DNA of 64,000 nucleotides, taken from positions 806,001 to 870,000 of the forward strand of contig NZ_JABWEB010000001.1 in the NCBI RefSeq assembly GCF_013369485.1, read 5' to 3'. The notes under the pieces were generated by a model that saw only the letters and a program-made list of their open reading frames with translations, made no database searches and was not told the DNA's origin. Below are positions 1 to 7,858 of the stretch, one piece after another. The translations under genes were made by a program, and so were the position numbers. The stretch comes from Massilia sp. BJB1822. GTDB lineage: Bacteria; Pseudomonadota; Gammaproteobacteria; Burkholderiales; Burkholderiaceae_D. Every line of letters begins with the position of its first letter. Within the stretch, counting starts at the first letter, position 1.

Positions 1-154
1 CCATGACCTTGTCGCCTTCCTCGATCATATTGAAGTCGCCAATGGCCTGGCCGACCAGGCGGCACAGGCGCTTGTGCAGCTTATTGTTTTCCAGCGCGAT
101 CTTCTCGGCCGACTTGCCCTGCGGGGCCGCCAGGTTTTCCACGACGGCGTTCAT
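1..154 (-). CDS. ttcA: tRNA 2-thiocytidine biosynthesis protein TtcA, N-terminal fragment cut by window edge
   Basis: Only the first 51 codons lie in the window, read leftwards from the ATG at 154. The visible peptide carries [14 protein letters not shown] and [12 protein letters not shown], the sequence that immediately precedes the PP-loop ATP-binding motif in TtcA, the iron-sulfur enzyme that thiolates cytidine 32 of certain tRNAs. The PP-loop itself is outside the window. The start overlaps the folB stop codon by four bases (ATGA), so the two genes are probably translationally coupled. The assignment rests on recognising this N-terminal signature. Confidence 0.8.
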   Translation of the reverse strand, partial: MNAVVENLAAPQGKSAEKIALENNKLHKRLCRLVGQAIGDFNMIEEGDKVM

Positions 155-549
155 GCTTCGTCCTTCACACGGAATACTTCCACGCCCACGCCTTCGCAAT
201 CGGGATAGACGTCGGGCTTCATGGTCGAGACGCGCACGGCGCGCACGCGCGGGTGCGCCAGCATGGCTTTCAGCACGTCGTCGCACAGGGTTTCCTGCAG
301 ATGCACATGGCCCTGGGCCATGCGGCGCGCGATCGTTTCTCGCATGAAGTCGTAGTCGACCACTTCATGCAGTTCGTCGGCCTGCGGCGTCGACAGGGAC
401 AGGGGGATGTACAGGTCCACATTGATCAGGACGCGCTGTTCGCCCTTCTTCTCGAAATCGTGCACGCCGATATTGATCTGCACTTCGTAATTGCGCAGGA
501 ACAGCCGGCGGCAGTCTTGCAGGCGGGGATGGGTGAGGGCGGACAGCAT
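151..549 (-). CDS. folB: Dihydroneopterin aldolase FolB
   Basis: A 132-residue protein of the usual FolB size. FolB cleaves 7,8-dihydroneopterin to 6-hydroxymethyl-dihydropterin and glycolaldehyde in folate synthesis, in the cytoplasm. The sequence shows the family pattern: [14 protein letters not shown] near the N-terminus (the catalytic Glu/Gln strand), [11 protein letters not shown] in the middle, [13 protein letters not shown], then the C-terminal [23 protein letters not shown] in two consecutive blocks. It is followed by ttcA with a four-base overlap and preceded, 55 bases upstream on the same strand, by a FolM-like reductase. This context supports a pteridine role. Confidence 0.9.
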   Translation of the reverse strand: MLSALTHPRLQDCRRLFLRNYEVQINIGVHDFEKKGEQRVLINVDLYIPLSLSTPQADELHEVVDYDFMRETIARRMAQGHVHLQETLCDDVLKAMLAHPRVRAVRVSTMKPDVYPDCEGVGVEVFRVKDEA

Positions 550-604
550 GGTTTACCTTTATATTGATTCGTCTTGATACGGTTGATTCAGTATTGTTTT
601 GTGT

Positions 605-1402
605 CTATTGGGCGAGGAACATCACGTCGCGCGGCAGCGCCGTCAGGTGCTGGCCGCCGTCGACCAGCAGCGTGGTGCCGGTGACGGCGCGCGCCGTGGC
701 CGCATACACCACGGCGGCGGCAATGTCCTCCGGGGTGCTGGAGCGGCCCAGCGGCGTCTGCGCATGCGCTTTGGCGAAGCCTTCCTCGCTTTGTTCGCCG
801 GACACCATGGTGATGCCGGGCGCCACGCCCAGCACCCGCAGCTTGGGCGCCAGTTCCTGGGCCAGCATGGTGGTGGCCGTGTGCAGCGCCGCTTTCGACA
901 GGGTGTACGACAGAAAATCGGGATTGAGATTGTACAGCTTCTGGTCCAGCAGATTGACCACCACGCCCTGCTCGCCCTCGGGCAGGGCCGCATGCAGGGC
1001 TTGCGCCAGCAGGATGGGCGCGGCCAGGTTGGCGTGCATATGGGCGTCCAGTTTTTGCAGGGTGAAGCTGTCGGCGCGGTCGTAGTCGAACAGCGAGGCG
1101 TTATTGACCACGCAATGCACCGCGCCCAGGGCGGCCACGGCGCGCGGCAGCAGCTGGCGCACGGCCGCTTCGTCGGCCAGCTCGCAATCGAGGGTGACGG
1201 CGCGCCGGCCCAGGGCCGCCACCTCGCGCGCCACGGCGCGCGCCTCGTCGTGCGAGTGGCGGTAATGGATGGCCAGATCCCAGCCGGCTTGCGCCAGACC
1301 GAGCGCGATGGCGCGGCCCAGGCGGCGCGCGCCGCCCGTCACCAGCGCGATGCGCGGCGCAGCCGGGGAAGGAGCAGGGGCAGGGGTGTGAGTTGTCGTC
1401 AT
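605..1402 (-). CDS. SDR-family oxidoreductase, FolM / pteridine reductase-like
   Basis: A 265-residue short-chain dehydrogenase. Residues 20-35 hold the dinucleotide-binding motif TGGARRLGRAIA. The Arg-Arg form (TGxxxRxG) is characteristic of the NADPH-dependent pteridine reductase / dihydromonapterin reductase subgroup. NNAS follows around residue 98, and the catalytic Tyr-Lys pair lies in SYTLSKAAL. Near the C-terminus VAPGITM and LLVDGG complete the fold. Placement just upstream of folB on the same strand supports a role in reducing dihydropterins or dihydrofolate, but substrate specificity cannot be read from sequence. The N-terminal 15 residues are a Pro/Ala-rich extension that may be untranslated if a later start is used. 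Confidence 0.8.
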   Translation of the reverse strand: MTTTHTPAPAPSPAAPRIALVTGGARRLGRAIALGLAQAGWDLAIHYRHSHDEARAVAREVAALGRRAVTLDCELADEAAVRQLLPRAVAALGAVHCVVNNASLFDYDRADSFTLQKLDAHMHANLAAPILLAQALHAALPEGEQGVVVNLLDQKLYNLNPDFLSYTLSKAALHTATTMLAQELAPKLRVLGVAPGITMVSGEQSEEGFAKAHAQTPLGRSSTPEDIAAAVVYAATARAVTGTTLLVDGGQHLTALPRDVMFLAQ

Positions 1403-1457
1403 AGTTTAAAGTTCGCTTGGCCGGCATGCCGGCATGTCGGGACGGGCGCCGATTCGC

Positions 1458-1463
1458 TACAAT
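1458..1463 (+). promoter_or_regulatory. Possible -10 element of the MidA-type methyltransferase gene
   Basis: TACAAT lies seven bases before the ATG at 1470. If it is the -10 box the transcript would be nearly leaderless, which favours the 1470 start over the in-frame ATG at 1434. No convincing -35 was found, so this is tentative. Confidence 0.25.
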
Positions 1464-1469
1464 GCGGGA

Positions 1470-2618
1470 ATGTCACTTCCCGCACCTTCCAGCGACGCCC
1501 TGGCCGCGTCCCACGCCCTGCAGCAGCAGATCGCCGCCGAAATCGCGCAGCAGTCCGGCGCCATTCCCTTCAGCCGCTTCATGGAGCTGGCGCTGTATGC
1601 GCCGGACCTGGGCTATTACAGCGGCGGTTCCGCCAAGCTGGGCAAGGATGGCGATTTTACAACGGCGCCTGAATTGAGTGCCCTGTTCGGCCAGGCGCTG
1701 GCCCAGGCCGCAGCCGCTATTATGGCGCAAAGCGCGCCCCACATCCTCGAATTCGGGGCCGGCACCGGCAAGCTGGCGCGCGATGTCCTGACCGAGCTGG
1801 CGCGCGCCGGCGTGGCCGTGGAGCGCTACGCCATCGTCGAACTGTCGGGCGAATTGCGCGCGCGCCAGCAGGAAGCGCTGCGCGACTTCCCCCAGGTGGT
1901 GTGGCTGGACGGCTTCCCTGAGCAGTTCGACGGCGCCATCCTCGGCAACGAGGTGCTGGACGCCATGCCCGTCAGCCTGCTGCGCAAGACGGCGGCCGGC
2001 TGGCGCGAACTGCAGGTCACGGTGCGCGACGGCGCTTTCGCCTTCACCGAGGCGGCGCTGTCGGCGCAGCTGGAAGCCGAGCTGGCGCGCCAGATTCCCG
2101 AGGCCGAAGCGCTGCCGGAAGGCTATGTCAGCGAGCTGCATGGCGCGGCGACCGGTTTCATGGGCAGCCTGGGCGCGCTGCTGGCGCGCGGGCGCGGCGC
2201 CGCCATCCTGCTCGATTATGGCTTCCCGGCGCGCGAATACTATCTGGCCCAGCGCGACACCGGCACCCTGATGTGCCACTACCGCCACCATGCCCACGCC
2301 GACCCCTTCTATCTGCCCGGCCTGCAGGACATCACGGCCCACGTCGATTTCACGGCCATGGCGCTGGCGGCCCAGGACGCGGGCGCCGAGGTGCTGGCAT
2401 ATATGAGCCAGGCCGCCTTCCTGCTCGGCTGCGGCATCGGCGACCTGCTGCTGCGCACCGATCCGGCCGACGCCCAGGCGTATCTGCCGCAGGCCAATGC
2501 CTTGCAAAAACTGCTGTCGCCGGCCGAGATGGGCGAGCTGTTCAAGGTGCTGGTGGTGGGGCGCGGCGTGACGCTGCCGGCGCCGCTGGCGGCCAGCGAC
2601 CGCAGCCACCGTTTGTAG
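1470..2618 (+). CDS. SAM-dependent methyltransferase, MidA/NDUFAF7 family (COG1565, DUF185)
   Basis: A 382-residue protein from the ATG at 1470. An earlier in-frame ATG at 1434 would add 12 residues but overlaps a TACAAT box. Motifs of the MidA family are visible: IPFSRFMELALYAP followed by GYYSGG near the N-terminus, GDFTTAPELSALFG, the SAM-binding loop ILEFGAGTGKLA, the EVLDAMPV block and a central LLDYGFPAREYY. In mitochondria the relative NDUFAF7 methylates an arginine of a complex I subunit. The bacterial substrate is not established. It is divergent from the SDR/folB/ttcA group, with 67 bases between starts. Confidence 0.85.
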   Translation: MSLPAPSSDALAASHALQQQIAAEIAQQSGAIPFSRFMELALYAPDLGYYSGGSAKLGKDGDFTTAPELSALFGQALAQAAAAIMAQSAPHILEFGAGTGKLARDVLTELARAGVAVERYAIVELSGELRARQQEALRDFPQVVWLDGFPEQFDGAILGNEVLDAMPVSLLRKTAAGWRELQVTVRDGAFAFTEAALSAQLEAELARQIPEAEALPEGYVSELHGAATGFMGSLGALLARGRGAAILLDYGFPAREYYLAQRDTGTLMCHYRHHAHADPFYLPGLQDITAHVDFTAMALAAQDAGAEVLAYMSQAAFLLGCGIGDLLLRTDPADAQAYLPQANALQKLLSPAEMGELFKVLVVGRGVTLPAPLAASDRSHRL

Positions 2619-2731
2619 AATTACCACGCCGTACTCGGCCTGTTTTTCGCGATTCCGGCGGCAAGATCGGCTATCATGACTGATTCAGCACGGGTGCCGG
2701 CGGCGGCGCCCGGCCAGGGATGATGAAGACG

Positions 2732-3733
2732 ATGGGAAAGATACATACACATTATGACAACCTGAAGGTGGCGCGCGGCGCGCCGCAGGAAGTCATACGT
2801 GCGGCCTATAAGGCGCTCAGCCAGAAATATCATCCGGACAAGAATCCGGGCGACGACAAGGCGGCGCGCATCATGGCCATCGTCAATAGCGCCTACGGCA
2901 CCCTGGCCGATCCGCAGCGGCGCAAGGAACACGATGCCTGGATCGTCCAGGAAGAATGGGAAATCGAGTGGCTGGAAAGCACGCGCCACGAGGAGCGCAG
3001 CCCGGCCGAGCATAACCAGGCCTGGCCCGGCCACGTCAAGCCGCGCCGCCGCGTGCTGGCCCTGCTGCGCAGCTGGCGCTGGTGGACCACGGTGGGCGTC
3101 AGCGTCGCCGTGGGCTGGGTGGCCGGCGCGCTCAGCGTGTCCCAGCCGCGCCAGGTGCCCGCCATGCTGGCCGGCGCCTGGGGCGGCAGCACGGCCGCGT
3201 CCGCCAATGCGGCGGCGGCCGGCGCGCTGACCGCCACTGTGGCTGCGCGGCCCCATCACAACACCGGCCGCGGCGAAGCGCAGAGCGAACTGGGCGAAGT
3301 CTGGGCCGAGGCCAAGCCGGCCGCGCTGGAGGCGGCCGCCGCGCACACGCCGCCGATCAAGGTGCTGGCCGTGTCGCAGGTGGTGCTGCCTGGCGGCGCC
3401 GCTGAATGCGAGGGCGAGGCCACCACGCTGGCCGCGCCCAATGGCGAGCCGTGGCCAGCCCGTTCCGGCTATGTCGAAGGCTTCCCGGTCGGCAACAAGG
3501 GCGACGCCATGCAGCTGACGCTGGACAATAGCGCCAATCCCTCGGCCGCCTTCATCAAGGTCTACGATATGGAGCGCCGCTCGAATGTGCGCTATGCCTA
3601 TGTGCAGGCGCACGACAAGCTGCTGGTCGATAAGCTCAGCAACGGCAAATACGAGATCCGCTACCAGAACGTGGAGCTGGGCGCCGGCAAGGGCGGCTGC
3701 GCCAGCCGGCCGGCCAGCGCTGCCCTGCATTAA
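2732..3733 (+). CDS. Membrane-anchored J-domain protein
   Basis: About 333 residues from the ATG at 2732; alternatives at 2720 and 2723 add 3-4 residues. The AGGGA at 2716 fits the 2732 start best. A J-domain occupies residues 5-70 with the HPD triad in KYHPDKNPGDDKAA, so it should stimulate the ATPase of a DnaK-type chaperone. One transmembrane helix follows at roughly residues 120-137 (TTVGVSVAVGWVAGAL), then an Ala-rich linker. The C-terminal domain of about 130 residues contains a Cys pair (GGAAECEG and GGCASRP) and is not recognised. With the J-domain first it is predicted cytoplasmic and the C-terminal domain periplasmic. It is not a DnaJ proper: no zinc finger or G/F region is present. 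Confidence 0.75.
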   Translation: MGKIHTHYDNLKVARGAPQEVIRAAYKALSQKYHPDKNPGDDKAARIMAIVNSAYGTLADPQRRKEHDAWIVQEEWEIEWLESTRHEERSPAEHNQAWPGHVKPRRRVLALLRSWRWWTTVGVSVAVGWVAGALSVSQPRQVPAMLAGAWGGSTAASANAAAAGALTATVAARPHHNTGRGEAQSELGEVWAEAKPAALEAAAAHTPPIKVLAVSQVVLPGGAAECEGEATTLAAPNGEPWPARSGYVEGFPVGNKGDAMQLTLDNSANPSAAFIKVYDMERRSNVRYAYVQAHDKLLVDKLSNGKYEIRYQNVELGAGKGGCASRPASAALH

Positions 3734-4225
3734 TCAGGCGCTCTGCTGGGCCAGCGTTTCGCTCAGCCCCATTTCCGGGCTCGACATCAGGCGGTCGATA
3801 TCGACCAGGATCAGCATGCGCTCATCGATAGTGCCCAGGCCGATGATGTATTCGGTGCTGAAGGCCGAACCCATTTCCGGCGCCGCGCGGATCTGCTCGC
3901 GGTTCAGGGTGGTGACATCGGATACGCTATCGACCACCATGCCCACGACGCGCCCGCCGATGTTTAAAATGATGACGACGGTGAACTGGTCGTAGCTGGC
4001 CGTGCCGAGCTTGAACTTGATGCGCATGTCCACCACCGGGATGATGATGCCGCGCAGATTGATCACGCCCTTGATGAATTCGGGCGCATTGGCGATGCGG
4101 GTCACGGCCTCGTAGCCGCGGATTTCCTGGACCTTCAGAATATCGATGCCATATTCTTCGGCGCCCAGTTTGAAGGCGAGGAATTCGCGGCTTGCGTTGT
4201 CGCTGGCTGCAGTCGTATCGTCCAT
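3734..4225 (-). CDS. CheW-domain chemotaxis coupling protein
   Basis: 163 residues from the ATG at 4225, which has AGAAGGA at a good distance. The frame is open upstream but the extra 38 codons lack a ribosome site. CheW proteins bridge chemoreceptors and CheA in the cytoplasm. Family landmarks are [21 protein letters not shown], split here as [12 protein letters not shown] then [12 protein letters not shown], followed by [24 protein letters not shown] and the [10 protein letters not shown] segment. No CheA, receptor or other che gene is nearby, so this is an orphan CheW. It is divergent from the HD-GYP response regulator and could be used by a receptor encoded elsewhere. The stop abuts the end of the J-domain gene (convergent). 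Confidence 0.88.
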   Translation of the reverse strand: MDDTTAASDNASREFLAFKLGAEEYGIDILKVQEIRGYEAVTRIANAPEFIKGVINLRGIIIPVVDMRIKFKLGTASYDQFTVVIILNIGGRVVGMVVDSVSDVTTLNREQIRAAPEMGSAFSTEYIIGLGTIDERMLILVDIDRLMSSPEMGLSETLAQQSA

Positions 4226-4338
4226 GCTGGTCCTTCTCTGGTAAGGTGGGCAGGCGCTGGCCGCGGCCGGCGGACAAGGATTACTGTTGTCAAAGCGTAT
4301 CAGAGTCTGGGCCGGAAGACGAGGGGCATAAGTTGTCA

Positions 4339-4367
4339 TTGTCAGCCTGTCAAATACTGATTATGCT
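4339..4367 (+). promoter_or_regulatory. Sigma-70-type promoter for the HD-GYP response regulator
   Basis: TTGTCA at 4339-4344 and TATGCT at 4362-4367 are separated by 17 bases, a good match to -35/-10 spacing. Predicted transcription starts near 4374, 35 bases before the ATG at 4409. Confidence 0.5.
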
Positions 4368-4408
4368 GGGAACGAAAAGCGCCGCCGCCGCGCATAGAAG
4401 GAGAGGGT

Positions 4409-5995
4409 ATGGACGACACCACCGCCGCCGAGGCCGACGACAACTGGCTGCTGGAAGAGGATGAGGACGACGCCGCGCCCGCCAATCTGGCTGCGCCCGA
4501 CCAGCGCTCCTGGCGCGTGCTGATCGTCGACGACGACCAGGATGTGCATGCCGTGACCCGCCTGGCCCTGCGCAATGTCAGCTTCAAGGGGCGCGAGCTG
4601 GAACTGTTTTCCGCCTACAGCGGCCGCGAAGCCTACGAGATCCTCGGCAATACCCCCGACATCGCCCTGGTGCTGCTCGACGTCGTGATGGAAACCGACG
4701 ACGCCGGCCTGCTGCTGGCGCGCCGCATCCGCGAAGAGCTGCACAACACCATCGTGCGCGTGGTGCTGCGCACCGGCCAGCCCGGCCAGGCGCCCGAGCA
4801 GCGCGTCATCATCGAATACGATATCAACGATTACAAGGCCAAGACCGAGCTCACGACGCAAAAGCTGTTCACCACCGTGATCTCGGCGCTGCGCGCCTAC
4901 GAGAGCTTGAATATGCTCGAGCGCAGCCGCATCGGCCTGGGCAAGATCCTGGCCGGCGCCACCAACCTCTACCAGATCCATTCGCTGCGCGAATTCGCCT
5001 CGGGCGTGCTGAACCAGGTGTCGGCCATCCTCGACGTGGGCGCCGACGGCGTGCTGTGCCTGATGCAGGTCGATACCGGCGAGACCACCGTGGTGGCGGC
5101 CACGGGCGGCTATGCGCCGCTGGCGGCAACCGAGCAGATGCCGGCCGACCATCCGCTCTGGCCCACCATCGCCAAGGCCTTCGCCGAGAAGCGCAGCCAG
5201 TTCGAGCATCCGGCCAATGTGCTGTTCATCCATACCCAGGAAAACCGCGAGGTGGCGATCTCGGTCACGCCGCCCTGGCCGCTGGCCCAGATCCAGCGCG
5301 ACTTGCTGGAAGTGTTTTGCCAGCGCATCGCGGCCGCCTTCGACAACCTCTACATCTTCGGCCAGCTGCGCAAGGCGCAGGAAGCCACCGTGGTGGCGCT
5401 GGCCGACCTGGCCGAGTTCCGCGACAGCGGCACCGGCAGCCATGTGCGGCGCGTGCAGCGCCTGTCCTCGGCCATCGCGGCGCGCATGAAGGAGTGCGGC
5501 ACCGGCGGCGAGGAGCTGACGCCGCAATTGGTCGACATGATCGGCCTGGCCAGCATCCTGCACGATGTGGGCAAGGTGGCCACGCCCGACCATATCCTCT
5601 TGAAACCGGGCCTGCACACGCCGGAAGAGCGCAGCCAGATGCAGAACCACGCCGGCGTCGGCCGCGCCATCCTGGAGCGCGCGGCGAATATGGTGGATGG
5701 GGTCAGCTACCTGACCTATGGCGCGCAGATCGCCGGCTGCCACCACGAGCATTTCGACGGCCGCGGCTACCCGAACGCGCTGGCCGGGCGTGCCATCCCG
5801 ATCGCGGCGCGCATCGTGGCGGTGGTCGATGTCTTCGATTCACTCTTGCATGAACGGCCATACAAGGAGCCGTGGCCGCATCCGGAAGTGCTGGCCTATA
5901 TCCGCGAGCGCAGCGGCGCCCAGTTCGACCCGGAAGTGGTGCAGGCGCTGTTCGAGGTGATCGAGCGCGATCCCACCTTCGGCCAGGATGTGTGA
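4409..5995 (+). CDS. Response regulator with DUF3369 and HD-GYP phosphodiesterase domain
   Basis: 528 residues. A receiver domain covers about residues 35-160, with acidic pair D41/D42 and phospho-acceptor D91 in LVLLDVVMETD. Residues about 170-320 match the DUF3369 sensor-like segment that occurs in this class. An HD-GYP domain follows, with H385-D386 in ILHDVGKV, then HHEHFDGRGYP at 445-455, so the metal ligands and the GYP triad are intact. The protein should hydrolyse cyclic di-GMP under control of an unlinked histidine kinase. It is preceded by a recognisable promoter and is divergent from an orphan cheW whose product begins with the same seven residues (MDDTTAA). No partner kinase is adjacent. 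Confidence 0.88.
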   Translation: MDDTTAAEADDNWLLEEDEDDAAPANLAAPDQRSWRVLIVDDDQDVHAVTRLALRNVSFKGRELELFSAYSGREAYEILGNTPDIALVLLDVVMETDDAGLLLARRIREELHNTIVRVVLRTGQPGQAPEQRVIIEYDINDYKAKTELTTQKLFTTVISALRAYESLNMLERSRIGLGKILAGATNLYQIHSLREFASGVLNQVSAILDVGADGVLCLMQVDTGETTVVAATGGYAPLAATEQMPADHPLWPTIAKAFAEKRSQFEHPANVLFIHTQENREVAISVTPPWPLAQIQRDLLEVFCQRIAAAFDNLYIFGQLRKAQEATVVALADLAEFRDSGTGSHVRRVQRLSSAIAARMKECGTGGEELTPQLVDMIGLASILHDVGKVATPDHILLKPGLHTPEERSQMQNHAGVGRAILERAANMVDGVSYLTYGAQIAGCHHEHFDGRGYPNALAGRAIPIAARIVAVVDVFDSLLHERPYKEPWPHPEVLAYIRERSGAQFDPEVVQALFEVIERDPTFGQDV

Positions 5996-6004
5996 ACGTT
6001 GCGC

Positions 6005-6047
6005 CAATCTTCCGTGGCGCGCCGTCCACTGGCGGCGCGCAAGATTG
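6005..6047 (+). terminator. Hairpin after the HD-GYP gene, possible factor-assisted terminator
   Basis: CAATCTT (6005-6011) pairs with AAGATTG (6041-6047), and an inner stem pairs GCGCGCCG (6017-6024) with CGGCGCGC (6033-6040). There is no T-run, so classical intrinsic termination is doubtful. The stem-loop is the main feature of the 150-base gap. Confidence 0.35.
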
Positions 6048-6145
6048 CTTGCCGTAGCTCAATTCTCTCCAAATCTCACAATGGCGTAATATACTGATTG
6101 GCAGAAGGCCGGCGCGCGGGCGCCGCGCCAGTCCTGCCATCCGCC

Positions 6146-7798
6146 ATGAATCCCCTGAAGGGCCTTGCCGCCCTGATCATCGAACCCCATCCCGGCATGC
6201 GGGCCAGTCTGCACAATATGCTGAGTTTGTGCGGACTGAGCCGCATTGAGGATGCCGCCAGCTCCAGCCAAGCCATCCGCGCGCTGGGCGGGCGCAGTTA
6301 CGACCTGATCCTGTGCGAATACGAGCTGGAAGGCGGCCAGGATGGCCAGCAGATGCTGGAAGACTTGCGCCACCACCGGCTGATGCATGCTTCCACCCTG
6401 TTCTTCATGGTCACCAGCGAGGGCCAGTTCAACAAGGTGGTCAGCGCCGCCGAGCTGGCGCCCAGTGATTACATCCTGAAGCCGTTCACGGTGGAGAACC
6501 TGACCGAGCGCATCACGCGCGCCATCGAGCGCCGCAACGCCCTGCTGCCGGTCTACCAGCTGATGGACATGGGCGACCAGCGCGAAGCGATCGCCGCCTG
6601 TCTGGCCGGGGCGACAGCCCAGCCGCGCTACCGCTGCGACTTCCTGCGCCTGCGCGCCGAGCTGCACCTGTTCCTGGGCGAGCCGGAACAGGCCGAACCG
6701 CTGTACGCGGCGCTGTGGGAAAGCAAGCGCATCCACTGGGCCCGGCTCGGCCTGGCCAAATGCCTGTCGCTGCGCGGCGAGCACGAGGCGGCGCGCGCCA
6801 TCCTCGAAGAGTTGCTGGGCCAGAACCGGCGCTTCCTCGACGCCTACGACTGGCTGGCGCGCACCTTGCAGGAGCAGGGCGAGATCGAGCGCGCCCAGGC
6901 CGTGCTGAGCGACGCGGTCGAATTGTCGCCGCATGCGGTGCGCCGCCTGCGCCGGCTGGGTGAAGTAGCGCTCGAGGCGGGCGATGTGGAGGCGGCCGAG
7001 CGCGCCTTGAAGCTGGTGGTCAGCAAGACCCGCTATTCCGAATTCCGCACGCCGGAAGACCATGCGCGCCTGGTGCAAAGCCTGGTGCGCAAGGGCGATC
7101 CGGTGCAGGCCGCGGCCGTGATCCGCGACCTTGACAAGAGCATGGGCGGCCGCCGCAACGGGCCGCTGTGCTCGTCCATCGCGTCCGCCATGCTGCACGA
7201 ATTCACCGGCAATGCGGCGCGGCTGGAGACGGCGCTCGACAGCGCCCTGGCCGGCTGCCGCACGGCCAGCGGCTTGTCGAGCGAACTCAAGCTGGCGCTG
7301 GTGCGCACCTGCCTCGACGCCGGCCAGGCCGAACGCGCCGCCGACGTGATGCGCGACGTGATGCGCAATGCCGCCAATCCGGCGGCCATGGCGAAAGCCA
7401 TGCGCGTGCTGGAGCAGGCCGGCCACGGCGAGCTGGCGCAGCGCCTGGCGCAGGAATGCCGGCAGGAAGTGGGCGACCTGGTGGCGGCCGGCGCGGCGCG
7501 CGCCAAGGAGGGCGATTTCCGCGGCGCCGTCAACCTGATGATCGAGGCGGTGGACAAGCTGCCCGACAATCCGCAAGTGGTGTTCAATGCCGCCGTCGCC
7601 GTCCTCAAATGCCTGGAAAACCTGGGCTGGGACGAGCGCCTGGGCGGCCAGGCGCGCGAACTGATCGGCAGCGTGCGCCGGCTCGACCCGGTCAATGCCA
7701 AGCTCAACGCACTGGCGGCCCTGCACCATGACATATTGAAGAAATACAACATCCGCCCCGGCGCCCGCCGTGCCGCGCCCCAGATGGCCGCAATATAG
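6146..7798 (+). CDS. Receiver-TPR protein with Glu in place of the phospho-acceptor Asp
   Basis: 550 residues from the ATG at 6146; an in-frame GTG/ATG extension to 6098 is rejected as lacking receiver homology. Residues 1-125 form a CheY-like receiver. The position expected to hold the phosphorylatable Asp is E58 in LILCEYELEGG, while the conserved Thr (MVTSE, T90) and Lys (LKPF, K112) are present. The first-strand acidic pair is also reduced (IIEPHPG). The remaining 400 residues are TPR-like helical pairs, for example ARLGLAKCLSLRGEHEAA and DAYDWLARTLQEQG. Receiver-TPR proteins of this architecture occur in gammaproteobacteria with a normal Asp. A Glu suggests a phosphorylation-independent, possibly permanently active scaffold. 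Function is not known. Confidence 0.8.
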   Translation: MNPLKGLAALIIEPHPGMRASLHNMLSLCGLSRIEDAASSSQAIRALGGRSYDLILCEYELEGGQDGQQMLEDLRHHRLMHASTLFFMVTSEGQFNKVVSAAELAPSDYILKPFTVENLTERITRAIERRNALLPVYQLMDMGDQREAIAACLAGATAQPRYRCDFLRLRAELHLFLGEPEQAEPLYAALWESKRIHWARLGLAKCLSLRGEHEAARAILEELLGQNRRFLDAYDWLARTLQEQGEIERAQAVLSDAVELSPHAVRRLRRLGEVALEAGDVEAAERALKLVVSKTRYSEFRTPEDHARLVQSLVRKGDPVQAAAVIRDLDKSMGGRRNGPLCSSIASAMLHEFTGNAARLETALDSALAGCRTASGLSSELKLALVRTCLDAGQAERAADVMRDVMRNAANPAAMAKAMRVLEQAGHGELAQRLAQECRQEVGDLVAAGAARAKEGDFRGAVNLMIEAVDKLPDNPQVVFNAAVAVLKCLENLGWDERLGGQARELIGSVRRLDPVNAKLNALAALHHDILKKYNIRPGARRAAPQMAAI

Positions 7799-7858
7799 CG
7801 CCGGTGCGCCTTGCCCGGCGCTACAATGGATTGCCTCCCTTCATAAACGGGCATAGCG

